Source of the DNA: Mycolicibacterium gilvum
GTDB lineage: Bacteria; Actinomycetota; Actinomycetes; Mycobacteriales; Mycobacteriaceae
DNA length: 64,000 nucleotides
Assembly (NCBI RefSeq): GCF_900454025.1
Contig: NZ_UGQM01000001.1
Coordinates: forward strand, 496,001 to 560,000
Direction of reading: 5' to 3'
The notes under the pieces are model-generated. The model was not told where the DNA came from. It worked only from the letters and a program-made list of their open reading frames with translations, and made no database searches. A program made the position numbers and the translations under genes. Positions within the stretch are counted from its first letter, which is position 1. Every line of letters starts with the position of its first letter. This document shows, piece by piece, positions 52,296 to 61,300 of this stretch.

Positions 52296-54551
52296 ATGCC
52301 GGCTTCTGCTTCGGCTGTAGTAGCGGACGCCGACGCCTCCGTGGACCCACCTAACAGCCTGCGTGACCGTCTGAAGACCGTCGCGAGGTACGACCTTCCG
52401 GCGTCGATCGTGGTCTTTCTCGTTGCGGTGCCATTGTCGATCGGGATCGCAATCGCCTCCAACGCACCGATTATGGCGGGGCTGATCGCCGCGATCGTCG
52501 GCGGCATAATTGCTGGCGCGGTGGGTGGAGCGCCTCTGCTTGCCTCGGGTCCGGCCGCCGGCTTGACAGTAGTGGTAGCCGAGACGGTCAATACCTTTGG
52601 CTGGAAGACCACCACCGCCATCGTCGTCGGAGCCGGGTTGCTGCAAGTAGTTCTCGGCGTGAGCCGGCTCGCGCGATCGGCGCTGGCCATATCGCCCATC
52701 GTGGTGCACGCAATGCTCGCCGGGATCGGCATCACGATCGCCCTGCAACAAGTTCACGTACTGCTCGGCGGCAGCTCTCGGAGTTCGGTGTGGCGCAACC
52801 TGACCGAATTGCCGGCTCAGCTTCGGGCTCCCCACCTAAGCGACATCGTTGTAGGGCTCATTGTCGTCGCGATCATGCTGAGCTGGAAACGAAGCCCGGC
52901 TCGGCTACAAATACTTCCCGGGCCGCTAGTCGCAATCGTCGCCGCGACGGCGATATCGTTCGTGCCGCCGCTGAACGCCGACAGAATCGAACTCAACGGT
53001 TCGATCCTCGACGCGATCGGCTTGCCGACTCTGCCGCACGGCACCTGGGTGCCGTTTGTACTGGCTGTGTTGACCATCGCGTTGATCGCCAGCGTGGAAA
53101 GCTTACTTTCGGCAGTTGCGGTCGACAAGATGCACAACGGCCCGAAAGCCGATCTGAACCGCGAGCTCATCGGTCAGGGCGCGGCCAATATGGTGTCGGG
53201 GATGCTCGGCGGGCTGCCGGTAACCGGCGTGATCGTCCGCAGCGCAACCAACGTGGCGGCCGGTGCACGCACGCAGGCTTCGTCGATTTTGCACGGCGTG
53301 TGGGTGCTGCTGTTTTCCGTGTTGCTGGCCGGTCTGGTGCAACAAATTCCGAAGGCCGCCCTGGCCGGGTTGCTGATCGTGATCGGTATCCAGTTGGTCA
53401 AGTTGGCACACATCCGGCTGGCCTGGCGTACCGGCGACCTGGCTGTTTATGCGATCACAGTCACCGGAGTTCTGTTCCTGAACCTGCTGGAAGGCGTCGC
53501 CATCGGCGTCGCCGTCACCCTCGTCGTGGTGTTGTGGCGGGTGGTGCGCGCCTCAGTACATGCCGAACCGATCGACGAGGAGCATCACGAATGGCGTCTC
53601 ACACTCGAAGGAGCCCTCAGTTTCCTTTCCTTGCCGCGGCTATCGCGCGTGCTGGCCTCAATTCCGCGTGGCAGCCGGGTCACCGTGGAGATCACAGTCG
53701 ACTTCCTTGATCACGCCGCATACGAGGCCATCGAGGAGTGGGCTCGGCGGCACCGCCTAGCTGGCGGCTCGGTTTGCATCGACGAAATCGGCGAGAGCGC
53801 GATGGCAGCGGCCACCGTAGGGCCGCCGATTCGCCGGTCGCACAGCGCGATAGCCCGCGGCCTATCGCCCTGGCGCTCTCACGGCCACCACCCAGGGGAC
53901 ACCGGTTCGATGCTCACCCCGGTGTTGGACGGCGTCGCGCGTTACCATCGCCGACACGCCCCGCTGCTTCGCGAACATTTCAACGAGCTGCGCGGCGGGC
54001 AGCGACCGCGCGCTCTGTTCCTGACCTGCGCAGACGCTCGCTTGGTGCCCAATGTCATCACCGCCAGCGGGCCCGGTGACCTTTTCACCGTGCGCAACCT
54101 CGGCAACCTCGTTCAGCCGAACGCCGCTGACATGTCGATGGAAGCCGCATTGGCGTACGGAATCATCGAGTTGAACGTCAACACCATGATCATCTGCGGC
54201 CACTCCAGATGCGGAGCGATGACGGCATTGCTCTCCGAGGCTGGCCATCGTGACGGCATTCCCCCCGCTGTCGCGGCATGGATCGAACAGGCGCTGCCAA
54301 GCCTCGACGCGTTCCGCGCCGGTCACCCCGTCGGCCGGGCGGCGGCCAGGCAGGGGTATGACGCCTGCGATCAGTTGGCAATGGTCAACGTCGCTTGGCA
54401 AATTCAGAACTTGAAAGTCCATCCCGTGGTGGGTCCCGCTCTGGAAGAGCAGCGATTGGATACATTGGGGCTCTTCTTCGATATCGCCTCGGGCCGGGTA
54501 CTGCGTATTACAGAGAGCGACGTCGAAAACCTCGGCGCGCCGAACGACTGA
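52296..54551 (+). CDS. SulP-family anion transporter fused to beta-carbonic anhydrase
   Basis: 751 aa. Residues about 30-430 form a SulP transporter (YDLPASIVVFLVAVPLSIGIAIAS, GGIIAGAVGGAPLLASGPAAGLTVVVAE, LNRELIGQGAANMVSGMLGGLPVTGVIVRSATN). A STAS-like stretch is at 440-510. The C-terminal carbonic anhydrase has zinc ligands Cys578, His636 and Cys639 and the Asp580/Arg582 pair (TCADARL; CGHSRCGA). This is the plan of M. tuberculosis Rv3273, proposed to couple bicarbonate transport and CO2 hydration. An IS1380 sits directly upstream and may have displaced its promoter. Confidence 0.92.
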   Translation: MPASASAVVADADASVDPPNSLRDRLKTVARYDLPASIVVFLVAVPLSIGIAIASNAPIMAGLIAAIVGGIIAGAVGGAPLLASGPAAGLTVVVAETVNTFGWKTTTAIVVGAGLLQVVLGVSRLARSALAISPIVVHAMLAGIGITIALQQVHVLLGGSSRSSVWRNLTELPAQLRAPHLSDIVVGLIVVAIMLSWKRSPARLQILPGPLVAIVAATAISFVPPLNADRIELNGSILDAIGLPTLPHGTWVPFVLAVLTIALIASVESLLSAVAVDKMHNGPKADLNRELIGQGAANMVSGMLGGLPVTGVIVRSATNVAAGARTQASSILHGVWVLLFSVLLAGLVQQIPKAALAGLLIVIGIQLVKLAHIRLAWRTGDLAVYAITVTGVLFLNLLEGVAIGVAVTLVVVLWRVVRASVHAEPIDEEHHEWRLTLEGALSFLSLPRLSRVLASIPRGSRVTVEITVDFLDHAAYEAIEEWARRHRLAGGSVCIDEIGESAMAAATVGPPIRRSHSAIARGLSPWRSHGHHPGDTGSMLTPVLDGVARYHRRHAPLLREHFNELRGGQRPRALFLTCADARLVPNVITASGPGDLFTVRNLGNLVQPNAADMSMEAALAYGIIELNVNTMIICGHSRCGAMTALLSEAGHRDGIPPAVAAWIEQALPSLDAFRAGHPVGRAAARQGYDACDQLAMVNVAWQIQNLKVHPVVGPALEEQRLDTLGLFFDIASGRVLRITESDVENLGAPND

Positions 54552-54717
54552 CTCTTCCAACAGGGTAAGTCCCTCGGGCCTCGACAGCGGGGTCTCCAAT
54601 CGGTCTCACGAATCTGCGCCGGCCCGGATGATTGATCGCCGGGATGCGGTTGCGGGCCGGCGGGCCAACTCGGGCGAGGGTGCGGGGCGCATGGTCGCCG
54701 GAGCGATCGCGTGATTC

Positions 54718-54905
54718 GTCGAGGGACCGACCAAAGTCACTCGAGCAAAGGAATCGACGCGATGACCACTGGCCACAATATTGACAGGCCGGCTGTGCTG
54801 GCTGATCGACTCACCGCCTGCCGCCCCGATGTGCTGCGCGAGCTGCTGGCAACTTTCATCCACGCCCTGATGGGTCGAAGTCGACGCTCTATGCTTCTCG
54901 AAGAG
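54718..54905 (+). pseudogene. 5' fragment of an IS256-family element
   Basis: GACCGACCAAAGTCACTCG and the ATG at 54762 align with the leader of the IS1081-like element (GACCAAAGTGACTC, 47201 onward). MTTGHNIDRPAVLADRLTACRPDVLRELLATFIHALMG is an IS256 transposase N-terminus. Similarity ends near 54900, with the rest deleted. The remaining intergenic sequence from 54552 to 54992 shows no other gene. Confidence 0.7.
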
Positions 54906-54992
54906 GCAGCCTCGGCGAGGTGCTCTTCACCCCAAACATGAACGGACGCAGTCGTTCTTGTTCAAGCTCCTCTGACGACGACGGGGCTAACC

Positions 54993-55538
54993 TCAGGCGT
55001 GCGTTCCTGCGGCGGCACATGCCGTTTGGGCGTTGTAGGCGTCGTTGTTGAGCTCGGTGGCCACATTGTCAAGGGTGTCACCGCCGCGGCGGAGTCCCAT
55101 GATCAACAGGAGCTTCGTCGCGTCCACTGACCATGCCCGCATCGGCGCGGCGATCTCGGGCTGCAGACCCGGTGTCGCCGCCGCGGTCATGGCCGCGGCC
55201 GCCGCTTCCCGCAGCGCGGTCCGAGCGGTCACGTTACTGTTCCTGACAGTCGGATCTCTGTAGTCGGGAAGGTCCGTACCTTCGGTGGCGTCGGCGAAAC
55301 CCGAGTAATTGGTCGCGGCGAAATTCAGCGTTGTGGCGAACTGCTTGCAGGCCACCGCCGCCGCGGGATTGACGTTGTCCGAGGTCGGCGCGGGGACCGT
55401 TACCATACCCGGAGCCGGCGTGTCCGTCTGTTCTGCGTCGTTGGGGTCGGCGGATGCGGTTGGGACGACCGCTAGCCCGATGCCAAACGCGATGAGAGAC
55501 GCGGCCAACCCGCGCTCGCAAACATGTGATGACCTCAA
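54993..55538 (-). CDS. Secreted mycobacterial protein, paralogue of 49599-50156
   Basis: About 181 aa from TTG 55538, with AGGAGG six bases upstream. Signal peptide (GLAASLIAFGIGLAVVPTASA), DPNDAEQTDTPAPG, then CKQFATTLNFAATNYSGFAD, VTARTALREAAAAAMTAAATPGLQPEIAAPMRAWSVDATKLL. Same fold and Cys positions as the copy at 49599. Lies divergently from the two downstream porins. Confidence 0.75.
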   Translation of the reverse strand: MRSSHVCERGLAASLIAFGIGLAVVPTASADPNDAEQTDTPAPGMVTVPAPTSDNVNPAAAVACKQFATTLNFAATNYSGFADATEGTDLPDYRDPTVRNSNVTARTALREAAAAAMTAAATPGLQPEIAAPMRAWSVDATKLLLIMGLRRGGDTLDNVATELNNDAYNAQTACAAAGTHA

Positions 55539-55852
55539 CAATTCCTCCTGCCGTGTCGGCCTGATCGCGGGCGATGCCGCGCCACCGGACCAGCTGATCT
55601 TGCCCTCACCGCCATTGAGCGGCTCTCCGTGCGAGACCACAGCAGAGTCAGGCGAATACGAGGCCGCAGTGATCGACAGAGAGCTCTCATGATCAGGTTC
55701 AAGGCATGGTTGTATATATCGAATGGTCGAGTCTACAGCTCACCAAATGATGAACCGCCGCTCAACGCTGGGTGGCCGTGCGGCGTCCATTCGATGCTGT
55801 GGACAGCCAGAGGCGCTCTCGATGGGTATGTGGCATGAACTGTTTTCGGTCC

Positions 55853-55936
55853 GTTTACCGTTTGGACACTCGGCCACTCAATCATACGACGCGACAGTTC
55901 CCTTGAATTCGGACCACGAGAGGCGTCACCGCGACC
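55853..55936 (+). promoter_or_regulatory. Conserved porin leader block
   Basis: About 80 bases ending CGAGAGGCGTC before the porin ATG resemble the leader of the next porin (about 56968-57045). Shared pieces are CCGTTTACCGTTTGGA versus CCGTTCACCGTTTAGA, AACAGTT-like, and ACGAGAGGCG. Conservation in two paralogues points to a promoter and ribosome site rather than coding sequence. Confidence 0.45.
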
Positions 55937-56626
55937 ATGCCGAATCGTTTTGCCACCTTGACCGCCGTCTGCATGCTGATCCCGGTTGGGGTTGCGCCAC
56001 TCGCGTCGGCCGAACCGCCCCCGGATCCCGCGGTGGAGCCGGCGGGAAACGCCGCACCTCCACCCCCGCCGAACAACGGCGCCGTCCCGCCCGCGGCACC
56101 GGGGGTCTTGGATACCCCGGACGGTTGGCATTTGACGGTGTCCGCGGTGGCCGAGACCCAGCTGCCGGTGGCGCCGCTGACTACCTCGCTGGCGTCGCGC
56201 GAATACCTCGTGGGCGGCACGTTCGTCGGGGCGATCACGGGCTCGGGTAAAACCGAGCTGAACGGCGGAAAACTGGAGGCAGGCTATCAGATCGGCTGCG
56301 GCATTACGCAAAATACTATCGAAACTCTTGTCGGGGCCGGTATTACCCCTTCGATCCGCATACCGTTTGCTGACAACGATCCGTCCTTCGCTCCGAACCT
56401 CACATACCGGGGAAGAATAGACCTCCGTCCCGGCACCGTGTCCACGGTTGCGGTCGACGAGAAAGAGTTCGAGGGGAAAGAAACGCGGGTCACGATCACC
56501 GGTTTCCGCATTGGCGTCGACCAATGTGCCGGTCAGTCGTTCATCCGGTCGTACGCGACGTTGACCAGCTCGACCGAGAACACCGAGGACGTCATCACCT
56601 ATCTCGGTGTCACCAAGGCCGTGTGA
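55937..56626 (+). CDS. MspA-family porin
   Basis: 229 aa from ATG 55937. Signal peptide (RFATLTAVCMLIPVGVAPLASA), Pro-rich linker, then DGWHLTVSAVAETQLPVAPLTTSLASREYLVGGTFVGAITGSG, KLEAGYQIGCGI and C-terminal QSFIRSYATLTSSTENTEDVITYLGVTKAV. The central loop (NTIETLVGAGITPSIRIPF...DNDPSFAPNLTYRGR) is more divergent than in the paralogues. It forms octameric outer-membrane pores for hydrophilic solutes in fast-growing mycobacteria. Confidence 0.9.
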   Translation: MPNRFATLTAVCMLIPVGVAPLASAEPPPDPAVEPAGNAAPPPPPNNGAVPPAAPGVLDTPDGWHLTVSAVAETQLPVAPLTTSLASREYLVGGTFVGAITGSGKTELNGGKLEAGYQIGCGITQNTIETLVGAGITPSIRIPFADNDPSFAPNLTYRGRIDLRPGTVSTVAVDEKEFEGKETRVTITGFRIGVDQCAGQSFIRSYATLTSSTENTEDVITYLGVTKAV

Positions 56627-57054
56627 TGCGGTTTCGCAAGCGCGGCTGTGCCGGCGTCGATTTGGTGCCGCCGCGAAAGCCGCTCATGCAGCGAGACCTC
56701 GTGGGTTCAGGGATCGAGGCGCCGGTTCGCCTCCCGCCGACACCGGCGTATCCGTCACCGTGGTCACGCCCTGAACTGTCCGCCGACGTGATCAATCGCG
56801 CAGTGACCGAAGCGGTCCCGCGGGTCACGGTGCGTCGCCGGCTGGCCGCGGCGCGATCAAGCCGCGCCAATGGTTCACGTGTGCCGTTATCCGGCGAATC
56901 CATTTCAGAAATGGCTTACCAGCTTGAGAGACGCGCACTCGATAGTTTCGGGTGGCAAGTGTTGTTCATCCGTTCACCGTTTAGATACCTGGTCCATCGA
57001 TCATTCGGCGGAACAGTTGCTTTGGATTACGACGACGAGAGGCGCCCCCGCACA

Positions 57055-57738
57055 ATGTTTTATCGTTTAGCCACTCTGGCCGCTGTTTGCATGCTGGTCT
57101 CGACCGGGACAGCTCCGCTCGCCGCGGCGGAGCCGGATCCCAACCCGCCGCCGGTACCCGTCGCAAACGCCGGTCCCCCGCCGGACACCGGCGCCGTCCC
57201 GTCGGAGCAGCCGGGAATCGTCACGACCCCGGACGGCTGGCAGTTGACGGTGGCTGCGCTGAACGAGACCCAGCTGCCGGTGGCGCCGCTGACTACCGCG
57301 CTGTCGTCGCGCGAATACCTCGTGGGCGCCACGTTTACCGGGTCGATCACGGGCTCGGGTGACACCACGTTGGACGGCGGAAAGCTGGAGGTCGGCTATC
57401 AGATCGGCTGCGGCATCGAACTGGATAGGGTCAGGCTGGCTGGCCAGATCGGCATTGGCACGTCGGGGTCGACGCTCGCGGGTCTCGTACCTACCGGCGC
57501 CTCGCTCCCGATCAGCGGTACGTTTGAAGTCCAGCCCAAGCCGGGCGAGGTGACCACCGTTTCGGTGACCAAGAAGAAGTTCAAGGCCCAGGATGCCCGG
57601 GTCACCGTCAAGGATGTTCACATCAAGATCGACGGCTGCGTCGGTCAGTCGTTCCTGCGGTCATTCGCGGTATTGACGAGTTCGACCGCGGACACCAACG
57701 ACATCGTCGCTTACTACGGCGTCACCAAGACCGTCTGA
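57055..57738 (+). CDS. MspA-family porin
   Basis: 227 aa from ATG 57055; the long open frame further upstream is not needed and the start matches the neighbouring porin. Signal peptide YRLATLAAVCMLVSTGTAPLAAA, Pro-rich linker, DGWQLTVAALNETQLPVAPLTTALSSREYLVGATFTGSITGSG, GKLEVGYQIGCGIELD, and HIKIDGCVGQSFLRSFAVLTSSTADTNDIVAYYGVTKTV. The best-preserved porin of the three. The 430 bases between the two porins contain the conserved leader block but no other gene I can support. Confidence 0.92.
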   Translation: MFYRLATLAAVCMLVSTGTAPLAAAEPDPNPPPVPVANAGPPPDTGAVPSEQPGIVTTPDGWQLTVAALNETQLPVAPLTTALSSREYLVGATFTGSITGSGDTTLDGGKLEVGYQIGCGIELDRVRLAGQIGIGTSGSTLAGLVPTGASLPISGTFEVQPKPGEVTTVSVTKKKFKAQDARVTVKDVHIKIDGCVGQSFLRSFAVLTSSTADTNDIVAYYGVTKTV

Positions 57739-57784
57739 CATCAGAGGTGGAGCGTGGGTATCCGAGCCGAAGGAGACGCCAGCC

Positions 57785-58480
57785 ATGAGTAGCCGAGATC
57801 GCGGGGCGGTCGCCAAGGACGTGATCGCGAGCATTGTGGTGGCCGGTGCGCTCGCCGTCGGTGCGGCGGTCGCCCACGCGGCGCCCGCCGCTGCGGACCC
57901 TCCCGCGCCGCCCGCTGATCCGGCGATTCCGGTCCCGCCGCCGCAAGGGCCGACGATACCGATCATCGGCGCGCCTTTAGGGCCTAGTGGGCTTTCGGGA
58001 TTGGCGCAAATTGGGGCTCCTGCCGCCGGCCCTCTTGGCCTACCCGAGATGCCCGACCCGACCGTCGGCAACGACTTGATGCTGGGCCAGAACCCAATTC
58101 CCTCGCCACCGGGCGGCCCCCCAGGCACGCCGCCGAACCTCAACGCGTTCAACAACGCCTACCTGCTCCCGCAGAACGTCGATCCCGCAGCGCCCGGCCA
58201 GGGAACGATGTTCGGGGTGGCGCCGGGCGACGAGAATGCGGACATCTCCGGCTTGGACTACCTCAGGCGCCTGCGTGCGATGTATAGCGACGACCGTCTG
58301 AAAGGCGGGCTTCTCGGCCAGATGCCACTGGATCAGCTCGGTGAGCCGCTGCCTGGTACCGCGCCCCCGCCCGGTACTGCGATTCCGGCCGGGCTGGGAC
58401 AGGTCTTGCCGGATCAACCGCCGATCGTTTCACCCGGGCCGCCGCCGGTAAGTCCACCGGGGCCGCCGCCGGCCGGTTAA
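57785..58480 (+). CDS. Secreted Pro/Gly-rich mycobacterial protein
   Basis: 231 aa from ATG 57785 after AAGGAGACG. Signal peptide (VIASIVVAGALAVGAAVAHA), Pro-rich linker, then NDLMLGQNPIPSPPGGPPGTPPNLNAFNNAYLLPQN, SGLDYLRRLRAMYSDDRLKGGLLGQMPLDQLGEPLPGTAPPPG. This matches a conserved mycobacterial secreted family of unknown function. It follows the third porin by 46 bases in the same direction. Confidence 0.78.
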   Translation: MSSRDRGAVAKDVIASIVVAGALAVGAAVAHAAPAAADPPAPPADPAIPVPPPQGPTIPIIGAPLGPSGLSGLAQIGAPAAGPLGLPEMPDPTVGNDLMLGQNPIPSPPGGPPGTPPNLNAFNNAYLLPQNVDPAAPGQGTMFGVAPGDENADISGLDYLRRLRAMYSDDRLKGGLLGQMPLDQLGEPLPGTAPPPGTAIPAGLGQVLPDQPPIVSPGPPPVSPPGPPPAG

Positions 58481-58638
58481 CCTCCGCCGGTCCGTGGTAC
58501 GCGGACCGCGTCGACGGTCGCTTCGATCAGCCGGTCTAGCACTTCGGCCGTTGCGCCAGTCCTGGTGCGGAGGGTGATCGCGTTCAGTGTCTCGGTCGCG
58601 ATCTCGGCGAGCGCGCCGGTCGCCCAAGGCCAGAGCAT
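58477..58638 (-). pseudogene. C-terminal fragment of a probable TetR-type regulator
   Basis: Frame PPMLWPWATGALAEIATETLNAITLRTRTGATAEVLDRLIEATVDAV ends in a TAA at 58479-58477, overlapping the stop of the secreted-protein gene. The helical end looks like a TetR ligand domain. Upstream coding sequence is absent, so it is a fragment. Identification is tentative. Confidence 0.4.
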
Positions 58639-58726
58639 CGGCGGCACACCACGTCAGATTTCACTCCCCGACGTTCGCGCATGCTCCACAACCGGCGAGT
58701 AAAGCAGAGGCGCCACGCTGTCGACC

Positions 58727-58764
58727 GTCACGTAATTCCCCCGGGGTATCCGTCAGGTAATTCC
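58727..58764. repeat. IS21-type terminal repeats
   Basis: GTCACGTAATTCC (58727-58739) and GTCAGGTAATTCC (58752-58764) form two near-identical direct repeats 25 bp apart beside the IstB fragment. IS21 elements carry such multiple terminal repeats for transposase binding. Confidence 0.5.
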
Positions 58765-58790
58765 GCCACCGGTGGGCCTCGGGTGTAGGT

Positions 58791-58958
58791 CTACCGGGTG
58801 GCTTTGGTGTTGTCTACTGGCGCGGTGGCGCCGGGTCGTTTCCGCGGTCGATAGCTGGGTCCGTCCATCAGGATTTGGTGGCTGGTGTTGATCAGTCGGT
58901 CGAGCAGTGATTCGGCGACGACGGGGTTGGGGAACAGGTTGTACCAGTCAACTGGAGC
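58791..58958 (-). pseudogene. IstB-like (IS21 helper ATPase) C-terminal fragment
   Basis: Reads DWYNLFPNPVVAESLLDRLINTSHQILMDGPSYRPRKRPGATAPVDNTKATR and stops at 58791. The segment VAxSLLDRLxxxSxxxxxxGxSYR is the typical IstB C-terminus. The P-loop part is missing at a junction near 58958, where the recombinase module begins. Confidence 0.65.
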
Positions 58959-59088
58959 TGGCACATGTTCGTTGTGACCGTTTTGCCCTGCTAGCTGGGC
59001 TTTCGACTGGTCTGCGTGTCTTGCCGATCTTCAAGGCGTGGTCGCGATATATTAGGTGCTGCCTTAACCAGTTAGGTGAGAAGAAGGT

Positions 59089-60156
59089 GTGCGGCTAGTG
59101 GAGGGTCTGCGGCTGATTCCCGGTGGCGCCGCACCGGTCGAGCCTGTTTCTGCCGATCCTGTTGTGTTTCAACGTGAATGCGTCGATGCGTTGGTGGCGT
59201 CGTGGCATGCTCGAGGATTCAGCCTGGTGACGATCGACAATGATATTGGGTTGTTGGAGCGGACGTTGGCGGCGCTGGGGCGTCCGGCGTGGGAGGTCAC
59301 CAGTGAGGACATCGATCGCGTGGTCGGCGAGCTGGCGATGGCGGGGCGAGCGGCGTCGACGCGCCGAGAGTACGTGCAGATCTTCAAGGGGTTCCATCGG
59401 TTCCTGCAGACCCGCAAGGCTGCTGAGATCGAGGCCATGTTCGGGACGCGGTTGGTATGCCCGGTGGACGAGTTCAACGCCTCCCGGCACGTGGGCGACG
59501 ACTCGCCGGCAGTCGCGGCGCCGCCGACCCCGGAGCGGGTGAGCGAGTTCTTCGAGTTCCTGAAGTCGAGGATCGCCACCGCCCGCAAGTACGGTCCGGC
59601 CGCGCGGGACTACGCGATGTTCCGGACGCTGTATCACGCTGGGTTGCGGTCGGAAGAGTCTGCGCTGCTGGAGATTCCGGACGTGCATTTCGATCGTGGA
59701 CCGTTCGGTAAGTTGCACGTGCGGTTCGGCAAGGCTGCCCACATGTCCGGTCCCCGGCCGCGGTGGGTACCGATGTTGGACGGGCTGGAGGTGTTGTTGC
59801 GCTGGTTTCTGGCCGATGTGCGCCCGAAGTTCCCGGACTCGCCGGTGCTGTTCGCCGACGAGTCCGGCGGCCCATTGCATCGTGGCACGATCCGCAATCG
59901 GCTGCGATATCTGATGGAGCTGGAGGGCCGGCCGGCGACCGAGCGGTTCAGCCCGCACGCGCTGCGCCGGGCCTGCGCTACTCACAACTATGAGCGCGGT
60001 GTGGATCTGGTTGCGATTCAACAGCTGTTGGGGCATTGGACGGTGAGCTCGACGATGCGGTATGTGCGGCCGTCGGCGACATTCATCGAGGACGCCTACC
60101 GGCGTGCGGTCACCTCGACGCTGGCCGAGCTGAGCGGAGAGGACGGGACGGCATGA
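59089..60156 (+). CDS. Tyrosine recombinase/integrase
   Basis: 355 aa from GTG 59089. SAM-like N-terminal domain (residues about 25-125: DIGLLERTLAALGRPAWEVTSEDIDRVV, YVQIFKGFHRFLQTRK). The catalytic domain has Arg187 (HAGLRSEE), His290 and Arg293 (SPHALRRACAT), His316 (LLGHWT) and Tyr325 (TMRYVRP). All catalytic residues are present. First gene of a coupled module: its stop overlaps the XRE gene (ATGA). Confidence 0.92.
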   Translation: MRLVEGLRLIPGGAAPVEPVSADPVVFQRECVDALVASWHARGFSLVTIDNDIGLLERTLAALGRPAWEVTSEDIDRVVGELAMAGRAASTRREYVQIFKGFHRFLQTRKAAEIEAMFGTRLVCPVDEFNASRHVGDDSPAVAAPPTPERVSEFFEFLKSRIATARKYGPAARDYAMFRTLYHAGLRSEESALLEIPDVHFDRGPFGKLHVRFGKAAHMSGPRPRWVPMLDGLEVLLRWFLADVRPKFPDSPVLFADESGGPLHRGTIRNRLRYLMELEGRPATERFSPHALRRACATHNYERGVDLVAIQQLLGHWTVSSTMRYVRPSATFIEDAYRRAVTSTLAELSGEDGTA

Positions 60157-60467
60157 AGATTCGATGGCGGCTACGGATGGCCGCGGCCCAGCGCGAGGTC
60201 TGGACCGGCACCGAGCTGCGGCGGCTACTGGCCGAGCGAGCGGGTCTGGAGTTATCAGCGGCGTCGGTGTCAGCGCTGTTGACCAAAGAGCCCACCCAGA
60301 TCAAGCTCTCGACGCTGATCGCCTTATGCACCGCGCTGGACTGCACCGCAGATGACTTGTTCGAGATCGACACCACCCCAGTCGAACAGATCGCGCCATC
60401 GCCGCGCCCAGTTGTCTCAGAGCCCAAGACCGCCACCGCGCGGGGTCGGTCGATGCCGCCAATGTAG
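60153..60467 (+). CDS. XRE/Cro-type HTH protein of the recombinase module
   Basis: 104 aa; ATG 60153 overlaps the integrase stop. HTH: WTGTELRRLLAERAGLELSAASVSALLTKEPTQIKLSTLIALCTALDCTADDLFEI. A short disordered tail. Likely regulates the module or acts as an accessory factor for recombination. Confidence 0.87.
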   Translation: MKIRWRLRMAAAQREVWTGTELRRLLAERAGLELSAASVSALLTKEPTQIKLSTLIALCTALDCTADDLFEIDTTPVEQIAPSPRPVVSEPKTATARGRSMPPM

Positions 60468-60501
60468 GGCCCCACTCAAGGGTTAGAACGGGTTGCGGCT
60501 G

Positions 60502-60692
60502 ATGGGGAAACGGCAACGAGACTGCCTCGACTGCGGCGCACCGGTCGGATACATCGGCCGCGAGCACTGCTGCCGGTGCACCCGCCGGTTACGAGAGCAG
60601 GCGGCCAAGGCGCGATGCCCGGGCTGCGGCCAGGGCCGGGTGTTGATTCCGGAGACGGGCCGGTGCGTGCTGTGCTCACGCCGCTGCCGCGA
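60502..60692 (+). pseudogene. Zinc-ribbon protein, cut by the second IS256 composite
   Basis: From ATG 60502: GKRQRDCLDCGAPVGYIGREHCCRCTRRLREQAAKARCPGCGQGRVLIPETGRCVLCSRRC, with four CxxC pairs. The frame then enters the IS at 60694. The third gene of the recombinase module; its full length and role cannot be seen. Related mycobacterial loci appear to carry a much longer protein here, but that is from memory and unverified. Confidence 0.7.
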
Positions 60693-60747
60693 AGAGCCTG
60701 TCACGAATTTTGTGTAAGTCAGAGGTGATTTGACTACGAATTGTATT

Positions 60748-61208
60748 CTAAGACAACGGAAGTCGCCCTGGAAACAGCTTGGCGAGTGTGTTCAATGCCA
60801 CAGTCCAGTTGTATGTTCCGGTGCCCGAGAACCCTCCTCTCTCGCTGGAGATGTTGCGCAGCCCGAGGTACAGCAACTTCATCGCGGCGTCCTTGTCGGG
60901 GAAATGGCCGCGGTTCTTGGTGATCTTGCGCAGTTGGAAGTTGATCGATTCGATCGCGTTGGTGGTGTAGACGATCTTGCGCAGCTCGACCGGATAATCC
61001 AGGAACGGCACGAACTCGGGCCAGGCGTTGCGCCACACGTCGATCGCGCCCGGGTACTGGGCGCCGTAGGCGGTGTCGAAGTCCTTGAGCGCGAGCTCTG
61101 CGGCCTCCACGGTCGGCGCGCTGTAGATCGCGCGCATCGATGTCGCGACCTTCTTGCGGTCTTTGTAGGACACGAACCGCATCGCGTTGCGGATCACGTG
61201 CACCACGC
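60748..61208 (-). pseudogene. IS256-family transposase, C-terminal part (copy 2)
   Basis: Identical to 9007-9467 apart from the final codon (PLS instead of PLC). Holds the catalytic Glu segment NAIESIN. Separated from its N-terminal part by the IS110. Confidence 0.85.
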
Positions 61209-61300
61209 AGACTCCCGCTGTCAACCTTCTGATTCCGGACGCGTTCGTTCGCGCTGCAGCGATTGTTTGCTGCCTGCAGCGGGACGCTTCTGTAAACCAG

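Noticed and set aside
56633..57054. N-terminal extension of the third porin
   Set aside because: The open frame is continuous, but the signal peptide begins at ATG 57055 and the upstream part contains the conserved leader block.
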